Assembly: GCA_028706735.1 (NCBI GenBank)
Contig: JAQTVS010000152.1
Coordinates: 1 to 6,757, forward strand
Reading direction: 5' to 3'
From: Thiomonas sp.
Lineage (GTDB): Bacteria; Pseudomonadota; Gammaproteobacteria; Burkholderiales; Burkholderiaceae_C
Length of the DNA: 6,757 nt
This document shows, in pieces, positions 1 through 6,256 of the stretch. The notes under the pieces were generated by a model. It ran no database searches and had not been told where the DNA came from. It saw only the letters and a program-made list of their open reading frames with translations. A program made the translations under genes and the position numbers. Within the stretch, counting starts at the first letter, position 1, and every line of letters begins with the position of its first letter.

Positions 1-2140
1 TGGCGCTGCCTTGTTCGGGCGGGGCTTCGGTGCGTTCCTTGCGGGTGGGGCGCTCTTCCGGCGCGCGTTCGCGTTGGCTGCGCTCGCCGCGTTCCCCTTG
101 CGCCTGCTGCGCGCGAGGCGGACGGTTCCGGGTCGCCGAGGCGTCTGCGGCGGCGGCCTCCGAGCCTTCGCCAGTCGTCGCCGCCTCTTTGCCGCGCTGG
201 CGGCCGTCGCCCTGGCCTTCGCGCTGCCGGTCGCGTCCGCCACGACGCCGGTTGCCGTTCTGGCTGGAGCCATTGCGTTGACTGCGGCCGCTTTGTCCGC
301 CGGTGTCCGCGTCGCCCTTGGTCAGTGCCGGGGTGAGCGCAGGCGCGGGTTTGGGCGCTTCAGTCGCGGTCGATGGGGTTTGCTCCGGCTCGGTTGCGAA
401 CAGGCGCTTCACCCAGCCGAAGAAACCTCCAGCGGCTGCCGGAGCGGCTGCTGCGTTTGCCGCCGCAGCAAGAGGCGCCGCAGCCGGACTGGGCGCTGCA
501 ATCTGCTCGACAGCAGGCGTCGGCATGATCGGCGCCTGGCCTTCCGGCGTGATGCCGCGCACCAGCGCCTCCTGGCGGGGGCGCTGCTCTTTTTCGCGGC
601 GGGTGATGGCGGTATCTTCCTCGGCTTCGTCGGCCATCTTGTAGCTGGTCGGCAGATTCTCCAGGCGCGGATCGTCGTGCTTGAGGCGTTCGAGTTTGTA
701 GTTCGGCGTGTCGAGGTGCTTGTTGGGGATCAGCAGTACCGACAGACGCTGGCGCAGTTCGATCTTGGTGATTTCGGCGCGTTTTTCGTTGAGCAGGAAG
801 GAAGCGACTTCCACCGGCACTTGCACATGCACCGCGGCGGTGCCTTCCTTCATGGCCTCTTCCTGGATGATGCGCAGGATCTGCAGGGCGCTCGATTCGG
901 TGTCGCGGATATGGCCGGTGCCATTGCAGCGCGGGCAGGTGACGTAAGCGCCTTCCGACAGGGCGGGGCGCAGGCGCTGGCGCGAGAGTTCGAGCAGGCC
1001 GAACTTGGAGATCTTGCTCACCTGCACGCGGGCGCGGTCCTGGCGCATGGCGTCGCGCAGGCGGTCTTCGACCGCGCGCTGGTTGCGCGGCTCTTCCATG
1101 TCGATGAAGTCGACCACGATCAGGCCGCCGAGGTCGCGCAGGCGCATCTGGCGGGCCACTTCATCGGCCGCTTCGAGGTTGGTGCGCAGCGCGGTGTCTT
1201 CGATGGCGCTGCCGCGGGTGGAGCGCGCCGAGTTGACGTCCACCGCGACCAATGCTTCCGTGTGGTCGATGACAATGGCGCCGCCGGCCGGCAGGTTGAC
1301 CGTGCGCGAATAGGCGGTTTCGATCTGCTGCTCGATCTGGAAGCGCGAGAACAGCGGCAGGTCGTCGCGGTAGCGCTTGACCCGCTCGACCGTGTCGGGC
1401 ATGACGTGCAGCATGAACTGGCGCGCCTGCTCGAACACGTCTTCGGTGTCGATCAGAATTTCGCCGATGTCGCTGGTGAAATAGTCGCGGATGGCGCGGA
1501 TGACTAAAGAGGATTCTTGGTAAATCAGGAAGGCGCCCTTTTGCATCTCCGAGGCATCGCGCACGGCGCTCCAGAGTTTGAGCAGGTAGTTCAAATCCCA
1601 CTGCAGTTCTTCCGCGCTGCGGCCGATGCCCGCGGTGCGGGCGATCAGGCTCATGCCTTCGGGGTGCTGGAGCTGGTCCATCGTCTCGCGCAATTCCTGG
1701 CGGTCTTCGCCTTCGATGCGGCGGCTCACGCCACCGCCGCGCGGGTTGTTGGGCATGAGCACCAAATAGCGCCCGGCCAGCGAGATGATGGTGGTCAGCG
1801 CCGCGCCCTTGTTGCCGCGCTCTTCCTTTTCCACCTGGACCAGCAGTTGCTGGCCCTCGGTGATGACGTCCTGAATGCGCGCCTGCGACGGTGGCACGCC
1901 TTCCTTGAAGTACTGGCGGGAAATTTCCTTGAACGGCAGAAAGCCGTGGCGCTCTTCGCCGTAATCGACAAAGCAGGCTTCGAGCGAGGGCTCGACCCGG
2001 GTGACCACGGCCTTGTAGATATTGCCTTTGCGCTGTTCGCGCCCGGCCTGTTCGATATCGATGTCGAGAAGTTTTTGTCCGTCGACGATGGCCACGCGCA
2101 ACTCTTCCGACTGCGTGGCGTTGAACAACATGCGTTTCAT
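1..2140 (-). CDS. rne: Ribonuclease E, N-terminal 713 codons (3' end off the window)
   Basis: RNase E is the endoribonuclease that starts mRNA decay and processes rRNA and tRNA precursors, and it scaffolds the degradosome at the inner membrane. The product begins [20 protein letters not shown], the family's typical start. An S1-like RNA-binding domain covers roughly residues 35-125. The catalytic acidic residues are D301 (in VAVDVNSAR) and D344 (in VVDFIDM), matching E. coli D303 and D346. The Zn-link CPRCNGTG has its cysteines at 402 and 405, matching E. coli 404 and 407. After about residue 500 the protein becomes disordered: an Ala/Pro-rich linker, an aromatic-basic patch FFGWVKRLF at 573-581 that may contact the membrane, then an Arg/Gln/Gly/Glu-rich tail typical of RNA-binding degradosome segments. 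The frame is open to the left edge, so the C-terminus is missing. RNase G is excluded because the product extends far beyond the catalytic domain. It is divergent from rluC. Confidence 0.97.
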   Translation of the reverse strand, partial: MKRMLFNATQSEELRVAIVDGQKLLDIDIEQAGREQRKGNIYKAVVTRVEPSLEACFVDYGEERHGFLPFKEISRQYFKEGVPPSQARIQDVITEGQQLLVQVEKEERGNKGAALTTIISLAGRYLVLMPNNPRGGGVSRRIEGEDRQELRETMDQLQHPEGMSLIARTAGIGRSAEELQWDLNYLLKLWSAVRDASEMQKGAFLIYQESSLVIRAIRDYFTSDIGEILIDTEDVFEQARQFMLHVMPDTVERVKRYRDDLPLFSRFQIEQQIETAYSRTVNLPAGGAIVIDHTEALVAVDVNSARSTRGSAIEDTALRTNLEAADEVARQMRLRDLGGLIVVDFIDMEEPRNQRAVEDRLRDAMRQDRARVQVSKISKFGLLELSRQRLRPALSEGAYVTCPRCNGTGHIRDTESSALQILRIIQEEAMKEGTAAVHVQVPVEVASFLLNEKRAEITKIELRQRLSVLLIPNKHLDTPNYKLERLKHDDPRLENLPTSYKMADEAEEDTAITRREKEQRPRQEALVRGITPEGQAPIMPTPAVEQIAAPSPAAAPLAAAANAAAAPAAAGGFFGWVKRLFATEPEQTPSTATEAPKPAPALTPALTKGDADTGGQSGRSQRNGSSQNGNRRRGGRDRQREGQGDGRQRGKEAATTGEGSEAAAADASATRNRPPRAQQAQGERGERSQRERAPEERPTRKERTEAPPEQGSA

Positions 2141-2146
2141 TTCAAA

Positions 2147-2152
2147 GCTCCT
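2147..2152 (-). promoter_or_regulatory. rne ribosome binding site
   Basis: On the minus strand the sequence reads AGGAGC, six bases upstream of the ATG at 2140-2138. This is a strong Shine-Dalgarno match and supports the chosen rne start. It lies directly next to the hairpin at 2153-2169, so leader structure could influence ribosome access. Confidence 0.8.
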
Positions 2153-2169
2153 GGCCGCGCAACGCGGCC
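2153..2169 (-). promoter_or_regulatory. Leader hairpin directly upstream of the rne Shine-Dalgarno
   Basis: As transcribed with rne, this is a perfect 7-bp GC-only stem GGCCGCG / CGCGGCC with a 3-base TTG loop. It ends immediately before the AGGAG. No U-tract follows, so it is not an intrinsic terminator. Its position suggests a role in translation or stability of rne mRNA. In E. coli, RNase E autoregulates by binding structured elements in its own 5' UTR; a similar role here is inference. Confidence 0.6.
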
Positions 2170-2179
2170 GATACAAAGC

Positions 2180-2195
2180 GGGCGCTCAAGCGCCC
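2180..2195 (-). promoter_or_regulatory. Second rne leader hairpin
   Basis: This is a perfect 6-bp stem GGGCGC / GCGCCC closing a TTGA tetraloop on the rne strand. It sits 10 bases upstream of the hairpin at 2153-2169. Together they form two consecutive stable stem-loops just before the rne start. The bases after it (GCTTTGTATC) are only weakly U-rich, so an attenuator is possible but not well supported. Confidence 0.55.
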
Positions 2196-2347
2196 CCATG
2201 CGTTGTTTACCGGAGCTGAAACCAGTCGCTGGATTGCCGCTTGGAACGCGGCGGCCAGGGCGGGCAGAATCAGACAACACTCATGCCGGGAGACCCATCC
2301 GCCGCATTCCAGAAGAACGCGCCCGTCTCGCGACGCTGGGCGTTTGG

Positions 2348-2374
2348 CCCAGGCGCAGACAGGCTTCGCCTGGG
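2348..2374 (-). repeat. Inverted repeat (8-bp stem) in the presumed rne leader
   Basis: The arms CCCAGGCG (2348-2355) and CGCCTGGG (2367-2374) are perfectly complementary around an 11-base loop. The arm pairing competes with a smaller stem CAGGC-TTC-GCCTG at 2360-2372, so two alternative folds are possible. It lies about 210 bases upstream of the rne start. Whether it is transcribed depends on the unmapped rne promoter. Confidence 0.45.
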
Positions 2375-2861
2375 GCGGCTATCGCGCGCCGCAGGCAGGA
2401 AGGCGTGACGGGATGGGTGAGCAAAAGCAGGTTTCGCGCACGATAAAGGTACACAGCACGATGTCGGGGCTGTGGTGCGGTCGTAGGCGAATTGTCGATT
2501 CAAGGGTTTCAGATCCAGGATGGCAAAGCCAATCGTGCGTCGCGCGCGTCTGTAGCAATTCGCGCAACGGCATCGCTCGGGCTTTGGGCCAACGCTCATT
2601 TCGATGAAGTCTGCTCACCTTGCCGCAGCCAGAAACGGAAGGGCGGCAAAACGGACAGTGTGGGGCTGAAACTAGAATGCGGGCCCTGCCTCGGTTGTTT
2701 GTCGGCCTCACGCCGGGCCGGAATGACCCGGCAGGCTGCAAGACTTGTTCGGGGGCGGCACCCACGTCATTCTTGGCACATCGCATTGCTGCATCACGCA
2801 ACTCCGCGGAAATATTGCCAAAAACTCGTTCTTTCAACTCCACGACTTCACGCCCGATTAT

Positions 2862-3854
2862 ATGCACACTGCCTCATCGCCCCAGGTTCGGTTGCTCCAG
2901 GTTGGTGATGCAGGCGATGGACAGCGGCTGGACAACTTTCTCGCACGCCATCTCAAAGGGGTGCCGCGCAGCCATATTTACCGCATCGTGCGCTCGGGCG
3001 AGGTGCGGGTCAACGGCGGGCGGGCCAGTGCGGATCAAAAACTGCTGTCCAGCGATCAGGTGCGCATCCCGCCCGTGCGGGTGGCCCAGGCGGACGTGCC
3101 GCGTCCTGCGCCAGCGGTGCAGTTCCCCGTCGTGTTCGAGGACGATCATCTGCTGGCGATCAACAAGCCGGAGGGCGTGGCCGTGCATGGGGGCTCCGGG
3201 GTGAGTTTTGGCGTGATCGAAGCGCTGCGCGCTGCGCGGCCCGCGGCAAAATTCCTCGAATTGGTGCACCGGCTCGACCGCGACACGTCGGGCCTGCTGC
3301 TGATCGCCAAAAAGCGCAGTGCGCTGACCGCACTGCACGCGGCGCTGCGGGAACGTCACGCCGACAAGCGCTATCTCGCGTTGGTCGCCGGGCTGTGGAC
3401 GCGCGGCGCGGTACTTGTCGAGGCGCCGCTGCACAAGTATCTGCTGGCGAATGGCGAGCGGCGCGTGCGGGTGGATGCGCAGCAGGGCCAGGAGTCGCGC
3501 ACCCAGTTCCGTCCGCAGGAGCACTTCGCCCTGGAGGGGCTGGGAGACTGGGGCGGGCTGACCTTGCTGCAGGCCCGTTTGTTGACTGGGCGCACGCACC
3601 AGATCCGGGTGCATCTGGCGCATAGCGGCCATCCCATCGTGGGCGACGACAAATATGGGGATGACACGTTGAATGCGGAACTGGCGCGTGGGCAGTTGGC
3701 CGGCCTGCCGCCCTTCAAGCGCATGTTTCTGCATGCGGAGTCTCTCGCCATTGCCCACCCCGCCACGGGCGCTCGGCTGGAACTGCGGGCGCCGCTGCCG
3801 GACAATTGCGTGCAGTGGCTTCATCATTTGCGGGCACAATCCGCGCCATCCTGA
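2862..3854 (+). CDS. rluC: 23S rRNA pseudouridine synthase RluC
   Basis: RluC isomerises uridines 955, 2504 and 2580 (E. coli numbering) of 23S rRNA to pseudouridine, near the peptidyl transferase centre. The 330-residue product has an N-terminal S4 RNA-binding domain (about residues 20-75, from QRLDNFL through DQVRIPPVRV) and a RluA-family catalytic domain. The active-site motif HRLDRDTSG spans 136-144, with D139 the expected catalytic aspartate. Other family blocks are INKPEGVAVHGGSG near 100-113, TGRTHQIRVH and the late FLHAESL. The S4 domain, the GGSG-SFGVIE block and the length favour RluC over RluA or RluD. I chose the ATG at 2862 because it leaves about 20 residues before RLDNFL, as in E. 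coli RluC. The longer frame starting at 2745 adds 39 residues unlike the family. No clear Shine-Dalgarno precedes 2862, so the exact start is less sure than the gene. Confidence 0.95.
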   Translation: MHTASSPQVRLLQVGDAGDGQRLDNFLARHLKGVPRSHIYRIVRSGEVRVNGGRASADQKLLSSDQVRIPPVRVAQADVPRPAPAVQFPVVFEDDHLLAINKPEGVAVHGGSGVSFGVIEALRAARPAAKFLELVHRLDRDTSGLLLIAKKRSALTALHAALRERHADKRYLALVAGLWTRGAVLVEAPLHKYLLANGERRVRVDAQQGQESRTQFRPQEHFALEGLGDWGGLTLLQARLLTGRTHQIRVHLAHSGHPIVGDDKYGDDTLNAELARGQLAGLPPFKRMFLHAESLAIAHPATGARLELRAPLPDNCVQWLHHLRAQSAPS

Positions 3855-3874
3855 CAACTATCGAGAGCCTCGCC

Positions 3875-4534
3875 ATGCACCGCCAGAATTACGACCTGAT
3901 TGTGTTCGACTGGGACGGCACGCTGATGGACTCCACCGCCGCCATTACCGGAGCCATCCAGCAAGCCTGTGGCGATCTGGGGCTTGCGGTGCCCAGCCGT
4001 GACCAGGCCGCGTATGTCATCGGCCTCGGGCTGGAAGACGCGCTGCGGCATGCCGCGCCAGACTTGCCGCATGCCGATTACCCGCGACTTGCAGCGGCCT
4101 ATCGCAAACATTATTTTGCGCTCGATGGCCAACTCGTGCTGTTTGACGGCGTGCTGGAGTTGCTGCGCGCACTCAAATCAGCGGGTTACAACCTGGCGGT
4201 CGCCACCGGCAAGTCGCGCGTCGGCCTGAGCCGGGCGATGGATCGGCCTGAGCTGCGCGGACTGTTTGACGCCACGCGCACAGCGGATGAAACCTTCTCC
4301 AAGCCGCATCCGGCCATGTTGCACGAAATCATGGCCGAACTCGCCAGTCCGCCACGCCGCACGGTCATGATCGGCGACACTACCCATGACCTGCAAATGG
4401 CGCGCAATGCCGAGTGCGACGCCATTGCCGTGAGCTATGGCGCGCATGACATTGCGCAACTGCAATCCCTGTCCCCCGCCGGGTTGGTGCATTCCGTGAC
4501 GGAACTCCAGGATTTTCTGGCACAGCGCGGTTGA
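3875..4534 (+). CDS. HAD-superfamily (subfamily IA) phosphatase, phosphoglycolate-phosphatase-like
   Basis: This is a 219-residue cytosolic hydrolase of the haloacid dehalogenase superfamily, which uses an aspartyl-phosphate intermediate and Mg2+. All four motifs are visible. Motif I is FDWDGTLMDS with nucleophile D12 and acid/base D14. Motif II is the Thr of VATGKS (T111). Motif III is K143 in FSKPHP. Motif IV is IGDTTHD with D168 and D172. A helical cap lies between motifs I and II (about 20-90), as in Gph-like enzymes. The substrate cannot be read from sequence: phosphoglycolate, another small phosphate ester or a nucleotide are all possible. The ATG at 3875 puts motif I at the usual distance from the N-terminus and has a GAGAG upstream. 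A longer in-frame start at 3806 would overlap rluC and is less likely. The gene begins 20 bases after the rluC stop, suggesting one transcript. In many betaproteobacteria a HAD gene follows rluC. Confidence 0.9.
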   Translation: MHRQNYDLIVFDWDGTLMDSTAAITGAIQQACGDLGLAVPSRDQAAYVIGLGLEDALRHAAPDLPHADYPRLAAAYRKHYFALDGQLVLFDGVLELLRALKSAGYNLAVATGKSRVGLSRAMDRPELRGLFDATRTADETFSKPHPAMLHEIMAELASPPRRTVMIGDTTHDLQMARNAECDAIAVSYGAHDIAQLQSLSPAGLVHSVTELQDFLAQRG

Positions 4535-4551
4535 CTGCCGGAATCCGCCGC

Positions 4552-5238
4552 TTACATCTGCGGACGCATCACATTCGGGATGTTGATGGCCGGGGAATTC
4601 ACCACGGGCACTGCCACCGAGGGCGTATTGACGACCGGCACATTCACGCTCGGCGTGGTGATGACGGGCACATTGACCGACGGTGTCGCCACAGAGGGAA
4701 TGTTGACCGACGGGGTGTTCACCGAGGGCACGTTCACTGCGGGTGAGTTGATCACTGGCACGGCGACCGAGGGCGAGGCGACGGCGGGCACGGTCGGCAC
4801 CTGAACGGAAGGCACTTGCGTTGCGGTTTGCGCGCCAATTTGCGCTCCAAGACCTTGGCCAAGACCGATGTTTTGCGCACCAGCGCCAGTGTGAGTCTGA
4901 GTGGTCGTGCGGGTCTGGACCGTGTTGCGGTTTTGCGCTTCAGTCCGGGTTTGCGCGTCGACAGAACCAGATTGGGTCAGCGTGGCGTCGCCCGACTGCG
5001 TCCGGGTTTGGTTCTGCGCGCTTGTGCTGGCTTGCGCACGGGTTGTTGCCGTGTCGGTGTTGCGCGTTTGCGCGGCGGGTTGGGCGCGTTGATTTGTCGT
5101 GCGCGTCGTCGAGCTTGTTGCAGATTGCTGGCCGTCTCCGGCAGCCTGGAGGGCGGTTTGCGCGCTGGCGATGCCGAACGACAGCGAAACGGCGGCAACA
5201 GCGGCGGACACAACGGTGAGGGTACGGGTCTTGGACAT
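4552..5238 (-). CDS. Exported low-complexity protein with P-x-V-x-x decapeptide repeats
   Basis: I do not recognise a named family. The 228-residue product starts with a clear Sec signal peptide: basic MSKTRT, a hydrophobic core, and a likely cut after ASA (residue 26). Residues 27 to about 110 are low complexity, rich in Thr, Gln, Asn, Arg, Ala and Ser with recurring QTRT-like words. A short Gly/Gln segment (GLGQGLGAQIGAQ) follows. Residues 155-223 are seven copies of a 10-residue repeat such as TPSVNVPVIT, each made of two P-x-V-x-x pentads. The tail is MRPQM. The mature protein has no Cys, Trp, Tyr, Phe or Lys, so it is probably an extended, fibrous or disordered secreted or surface protein. 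The ATG at 5238 is preceded by AGGAGA at a good distance. A longer frame to 5334 would bury the signal peptide and cross the promoter. The gene converges on the HAD gene (17-base gap) and diverges from the DUF6502 gene. Adhesin, matrix or stress-envelope roles are guesses. Confidence 0.85.
   Translation of the reverse strand: MSKTRTLTVVSAAVAAVSLSFGIASAQTALQAAGDGQQSATSSTTRTTNQRAQPAAQTRNTDTATTRAQASTSAQNQTRTQSGDATLTQSGSVDAQTRTEAQNRNTVQTRTTTQTHTGAGAQNIGLGQGLGAQIGAQTATQVPSVQVPTVPAVASPSVAVPVINSPAVNVPSVNTPSVNIPSVATPSVNVPVITTPSVNVPVVNTPSVAVPVVNSPAINIPNVMRPQM
4570..4776 (-). repeat. Seven tandem 30-bp repeats within the exported protein gene
   Basis: Units run at 4747-4776, 4717-4746, 4687-4716, 4657-4686, 4627-4656, 4597-4626 and a 27-base last unit at 4570-4596. 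Each encodes [ST]-P-[SA]-[VI]-[NA]-[VI]-P-x-[VI]-x. The DNA copies differ mainly at third positions and at the variable residues, while the Pro and Val/Ile framework is constant. This points to protein-level constraint rather than a very recent expansion. Degenerate P-x-V pentads continue upstream to about 4812. Confidence 0.9.
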
Positions 5239-5244
5239 GGTGGT

Positions 5245-5250
5245 TCTCCT
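5245..5250 (-). promoter_or_regulatory. Ribosome binding site of the exported repeat protein
   Basis: On the minus strand AGGAGA lies six bases before the ATG at 5238-5236. This strong Shine-Dalgarno fixes the start at the signal peptide methionine. Confidence 0.8.
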
Positions 5251-5278
5251 GAAAGCGAAAGTGGATGGATCACGGTGT

Positions 5279-5295
5279 GTGGTAATTATTCCCAC
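5279..5295. promoter_or_regulatory. Palindromic operator candidate, copy 1
   Basis: The sequence GTGGTAATTATTCCCAC is a 17-base palindrome with 7 of 8 pairs matching around a central base, form GTGGnAAwnwTTnCCAC. It overlaps the -35 of the plus-strand promoter candidate and lies about 10-26 bases downstream of the predicted minus-strand start site. A ten-base-plus match to copy 2 continues outward as CATCAA (copy 2: CGTCAA). Confidence 0.6.
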
Positions 5296-5316
5296 ATCAA
5301 CGCTTGTGTTTATAAT
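5289..5316 (+). promoter_or_regulatory. Sigma-70-type promoter candidate for the DUF6502-DUF5666 operon
   Basis: A perfect TATAAT lies at 5311-5316, with TTCCCA (4 of 6 to TTGACA) 16 bases upstream at 5289-5294. The start site would be near 5323, about 46 bases before the DUF6502 ATG. The -35 is weak, so an activator or a different -35 is possible. The -10 overlaps the opposing promoter's -10 (5312-5317), so the two promoters could compete for polymerase. Confidence 0.5.
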
Positions 5317-5339
5317 AGTGGCAAAATTTCCCACGTCAA
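5312..5339 (-). promoter_or_regulatory. Sigma-70-type promoter candidate for the exported repeat protein
   Basis: On the minus strand TTGACG (5339-5334, 5 of 6 to consensus) is followed after 16 bases by TATTAT (5317-5312, 5 of 6). Transcription would start near 5305 and give a leader of about 67 bases. A 17-base palindrome fills the spacer exactly, and a second copy lies just downstream of the predicted start site. Confidence 0.6.
5318..5334. promoter_or_regulatory. Palindromic operator candidate, copy 2
   Basis: The sequence GTGGCAAAATTTCCCAC has the same symmetric form as copy 1 (7 of 8 pairs matching) and starts 39 bases from it in the same orientation. It fills the -35/-10 spacer of the minus-strand promoter candidate and covers the predicted start site of the plus-strand one. 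Binding here would be expected to block both promoters. The cognate regulator is not identified. Confidence 0.6.
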
Positions 5340-5368
5340 GTAAACCCGCACTGCCTTATCCTTTCCTC

Positions 5369-6256
5369 ATGTACGACGCTCTCAAATCTGCGGCCCTGTC
5401 CATCCTGCGGCCCTTCGTGCGCTATCTCATCACGCAGGGCTGGACTTACGGCGCTCTGGCGGAACTGCTCAAGTTTGTCTATGTGGGCGAGGTCATCGCG
5501 CTGGACGAGCGCGACGGCAAGCCCACGCCAACCGATAGCCGCGTGAGTCTGCTCAGCGGGATTCATCGCAAGGAGGTGCGGCGTCTGCGCGAGGAATTGC
5601 AGGCGGGGTCGGGGCAGATTGCGCTGCGGCATGGGGCGAATATGTCGGCGCAAGTCGTTGCCGCATGGGTGGCGTGCGCGGCCTACCGCGATGCGCAGGG
5701 CGAACCGCGCACCCTGCCGCTGCGCGCTGCCGATCCTCTGCCCAGTTTCGAGAGCCTGGTGCGGTTGGTGAAGGCGGATATGCGGCCGCGCACCGTGCTC
5801 GACGAGTTGCTGCACGCCGGCGTGGTTGAACTGCAGGACGATGCGGTGAGGCTGGCCCGCGGCGGTTATGTCTCGGATCTGCCGGAGGATCGGCTGGCGT
5901 TCATGGGCGCGCACATCGGGGACCATCTGCGCGCGACCGTGCACAACTTGGAAGGCCGCGCGCCTTATCTGGAGCAGTCGGTGTATTTCGACGATCTTCC
6001 CGCGACGGTGGTGGACGGAGTGCGTGACGACTTGCGGCATCTGGGCGAGCAGGTGTTGCAGGATGCGTATCAACGCATCGCGCGGGCCGAGCAGGCGGAC
6101 CGGGCGGCGCAGTCGGCAGGACAGCCGGATGGAGATGGACAAGCCGGGGATGGACACGCGAAGGCGCAACACGCAAGCAGAAATCGTCTGCGTCTGGGCG
6201 TCTATTACTACGAGGAGTCGGCGCCGCCCTCTCGCCAAAACGGAGGGGTGCAATGA
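5369..6256 (+). CDS. DUF6502 family protein, possible helix-turn-helix regulator
   Basis: The 295-residue product resembles the uncharacterised DUF6502 family; I recognise it from the N-terminal ALKSAALSILRPFVRYLI block and the C-terminal RLRLGVYYYEE. No signal peptide or transmembrane segment is apparent, so it is probably cytosolic. Residues 22-45 (TQGWTYGALAELLKFVYVGE) and 55-76 (TDSRVSLLSGIHRKEVRRLR) read like helix-turn-helix segments, the second with a Ser-x-x-Gly-Ile-x-Arg-x-x-Val turn typical of DNA-binding helices. That a DNA-binding role follows is inference. Residues 125-245 are mostly helical with many charged residues. Residues 245-270 form a Gly/Asp/Gln-rich linker. I chose the ATG at 5369 because the long upstream extension runs through the promoter and lacks family resemblance. 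No clear Shine-Dalgarno precedes it. Its stop overlaps the DUF5666 start by four bases, implying translational coupling. Confidence 0.8.
   Translation: MYDALKSAALSILRPFVRYLITQGWTYGALAELLKFVYVGEVIALDERDGKPTPTDSRVSLLSGIHRKEVRRLREELQAGSGQIALRHGANMSAQVVAAWVACAAYRDAQGEPRTLPLRAADPLPSFESLVRLVKADMRPRTVLDELLHAGVVELQDDAVRLARGGYVSDLPEDRLAFMGAHIGDHLRATVHNLEGRAPYLEQSVYFDDLPATVVDGVRDDLRHLGEQVLQDAYQRIARAEQADRAAQSAGQPDGDGQAGDGHAKAQHASRNRLRLGVYYYEESAPPSRQNGGVQ
6242..6248 (+). promoter_or_regulatory. Ribosome binding site of the DUF5666 gene
   Basis: GGAGGGG lies inside the last codons of the DUF6502 gene, four to five bases before the ATG at 6253. It is much stronger than anything before the DUF6502 start, so the exported protein may be made at a higher level than its partner. 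Confidence 0.75.

Larger units (their letters stand above)
2141..2861. other. Divergent rne-rluC intergenic region, no convincing gene
   Basis: These 721 bases separate the starts of rne and rluC. Short open frames cross the stretch on both strands, but they overlap each other, show no recognisable family and have no matching ribosome binding sites, so I call none of them. The rne-proximal part carries several inverted repeats: the two leader hairpins (2153-2169 and 2180-2195), a weaker GCCGC-N7-GCGGC at 2236-2252, and an 8-bp stem CCCAGGCG-N11-CGCCTGGG at 2348-2374. I found no convincing sigma-70 promoter for either gene. A lone TAGAAT at 2673-2678 on the plus strand has no good -35 partner. 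A long rne 5' UTR would fit the family; no tRNA or known riboswitch is visible. Confidence 0.6.

Noticed and set aside
11..1507. Long plus-strand open frame of 498 codons
   Set aside because: It is antisense to rne, which has full family identity with catalytic residues and Zn-link in the opposite strand. The frame is open only because of high GC content.
1517..2446. Plus-strand open frame of 309 codons
   Set aside because: Mostly antisense to the conserved rne N-terminus, and it shows no protein family.
2673..2678. TAGAAT as a -10 box for rluC
   Set aside because: There is no acceptable -35 at 16-18 bases upstream, and it would give a leader of about 180 bases without other support.
2774..2789. 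Sigma-54-like TGGCAC...TTGC upstream of rluC
   Set aside because: The gap between the GG and GC dinucleotides is 11 bases rather than the strict 10, and rluC is not a typical sigma-54 target.
2874..3857. Minus-strand open frame of 327 codons
   Set aside because: Antisense shadow of rluC, whose S4 and catalytic motifs are on the plus strand.
4570..4776. Possible CRISPR array because of regular 30-bp periodicity
   Set aside because: The units are directly contiguous without spacers, diverge at codon third positions and encode an in-frame peptide repeat.
4580..4804. Plus-strand repetitive frame with TGTxTEG-like units
   Set aside because: It is the antisense reading of the 30-bp repeats. The minus-strand reading has a signal peptide, a strong ribosome binding site and a promoter.
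5336..6253. Minus-strand open frame of 305 codons
   Set aside because: Antisense shadow of the DUF6502 gene, with no family resemblance or ribosome binding site.
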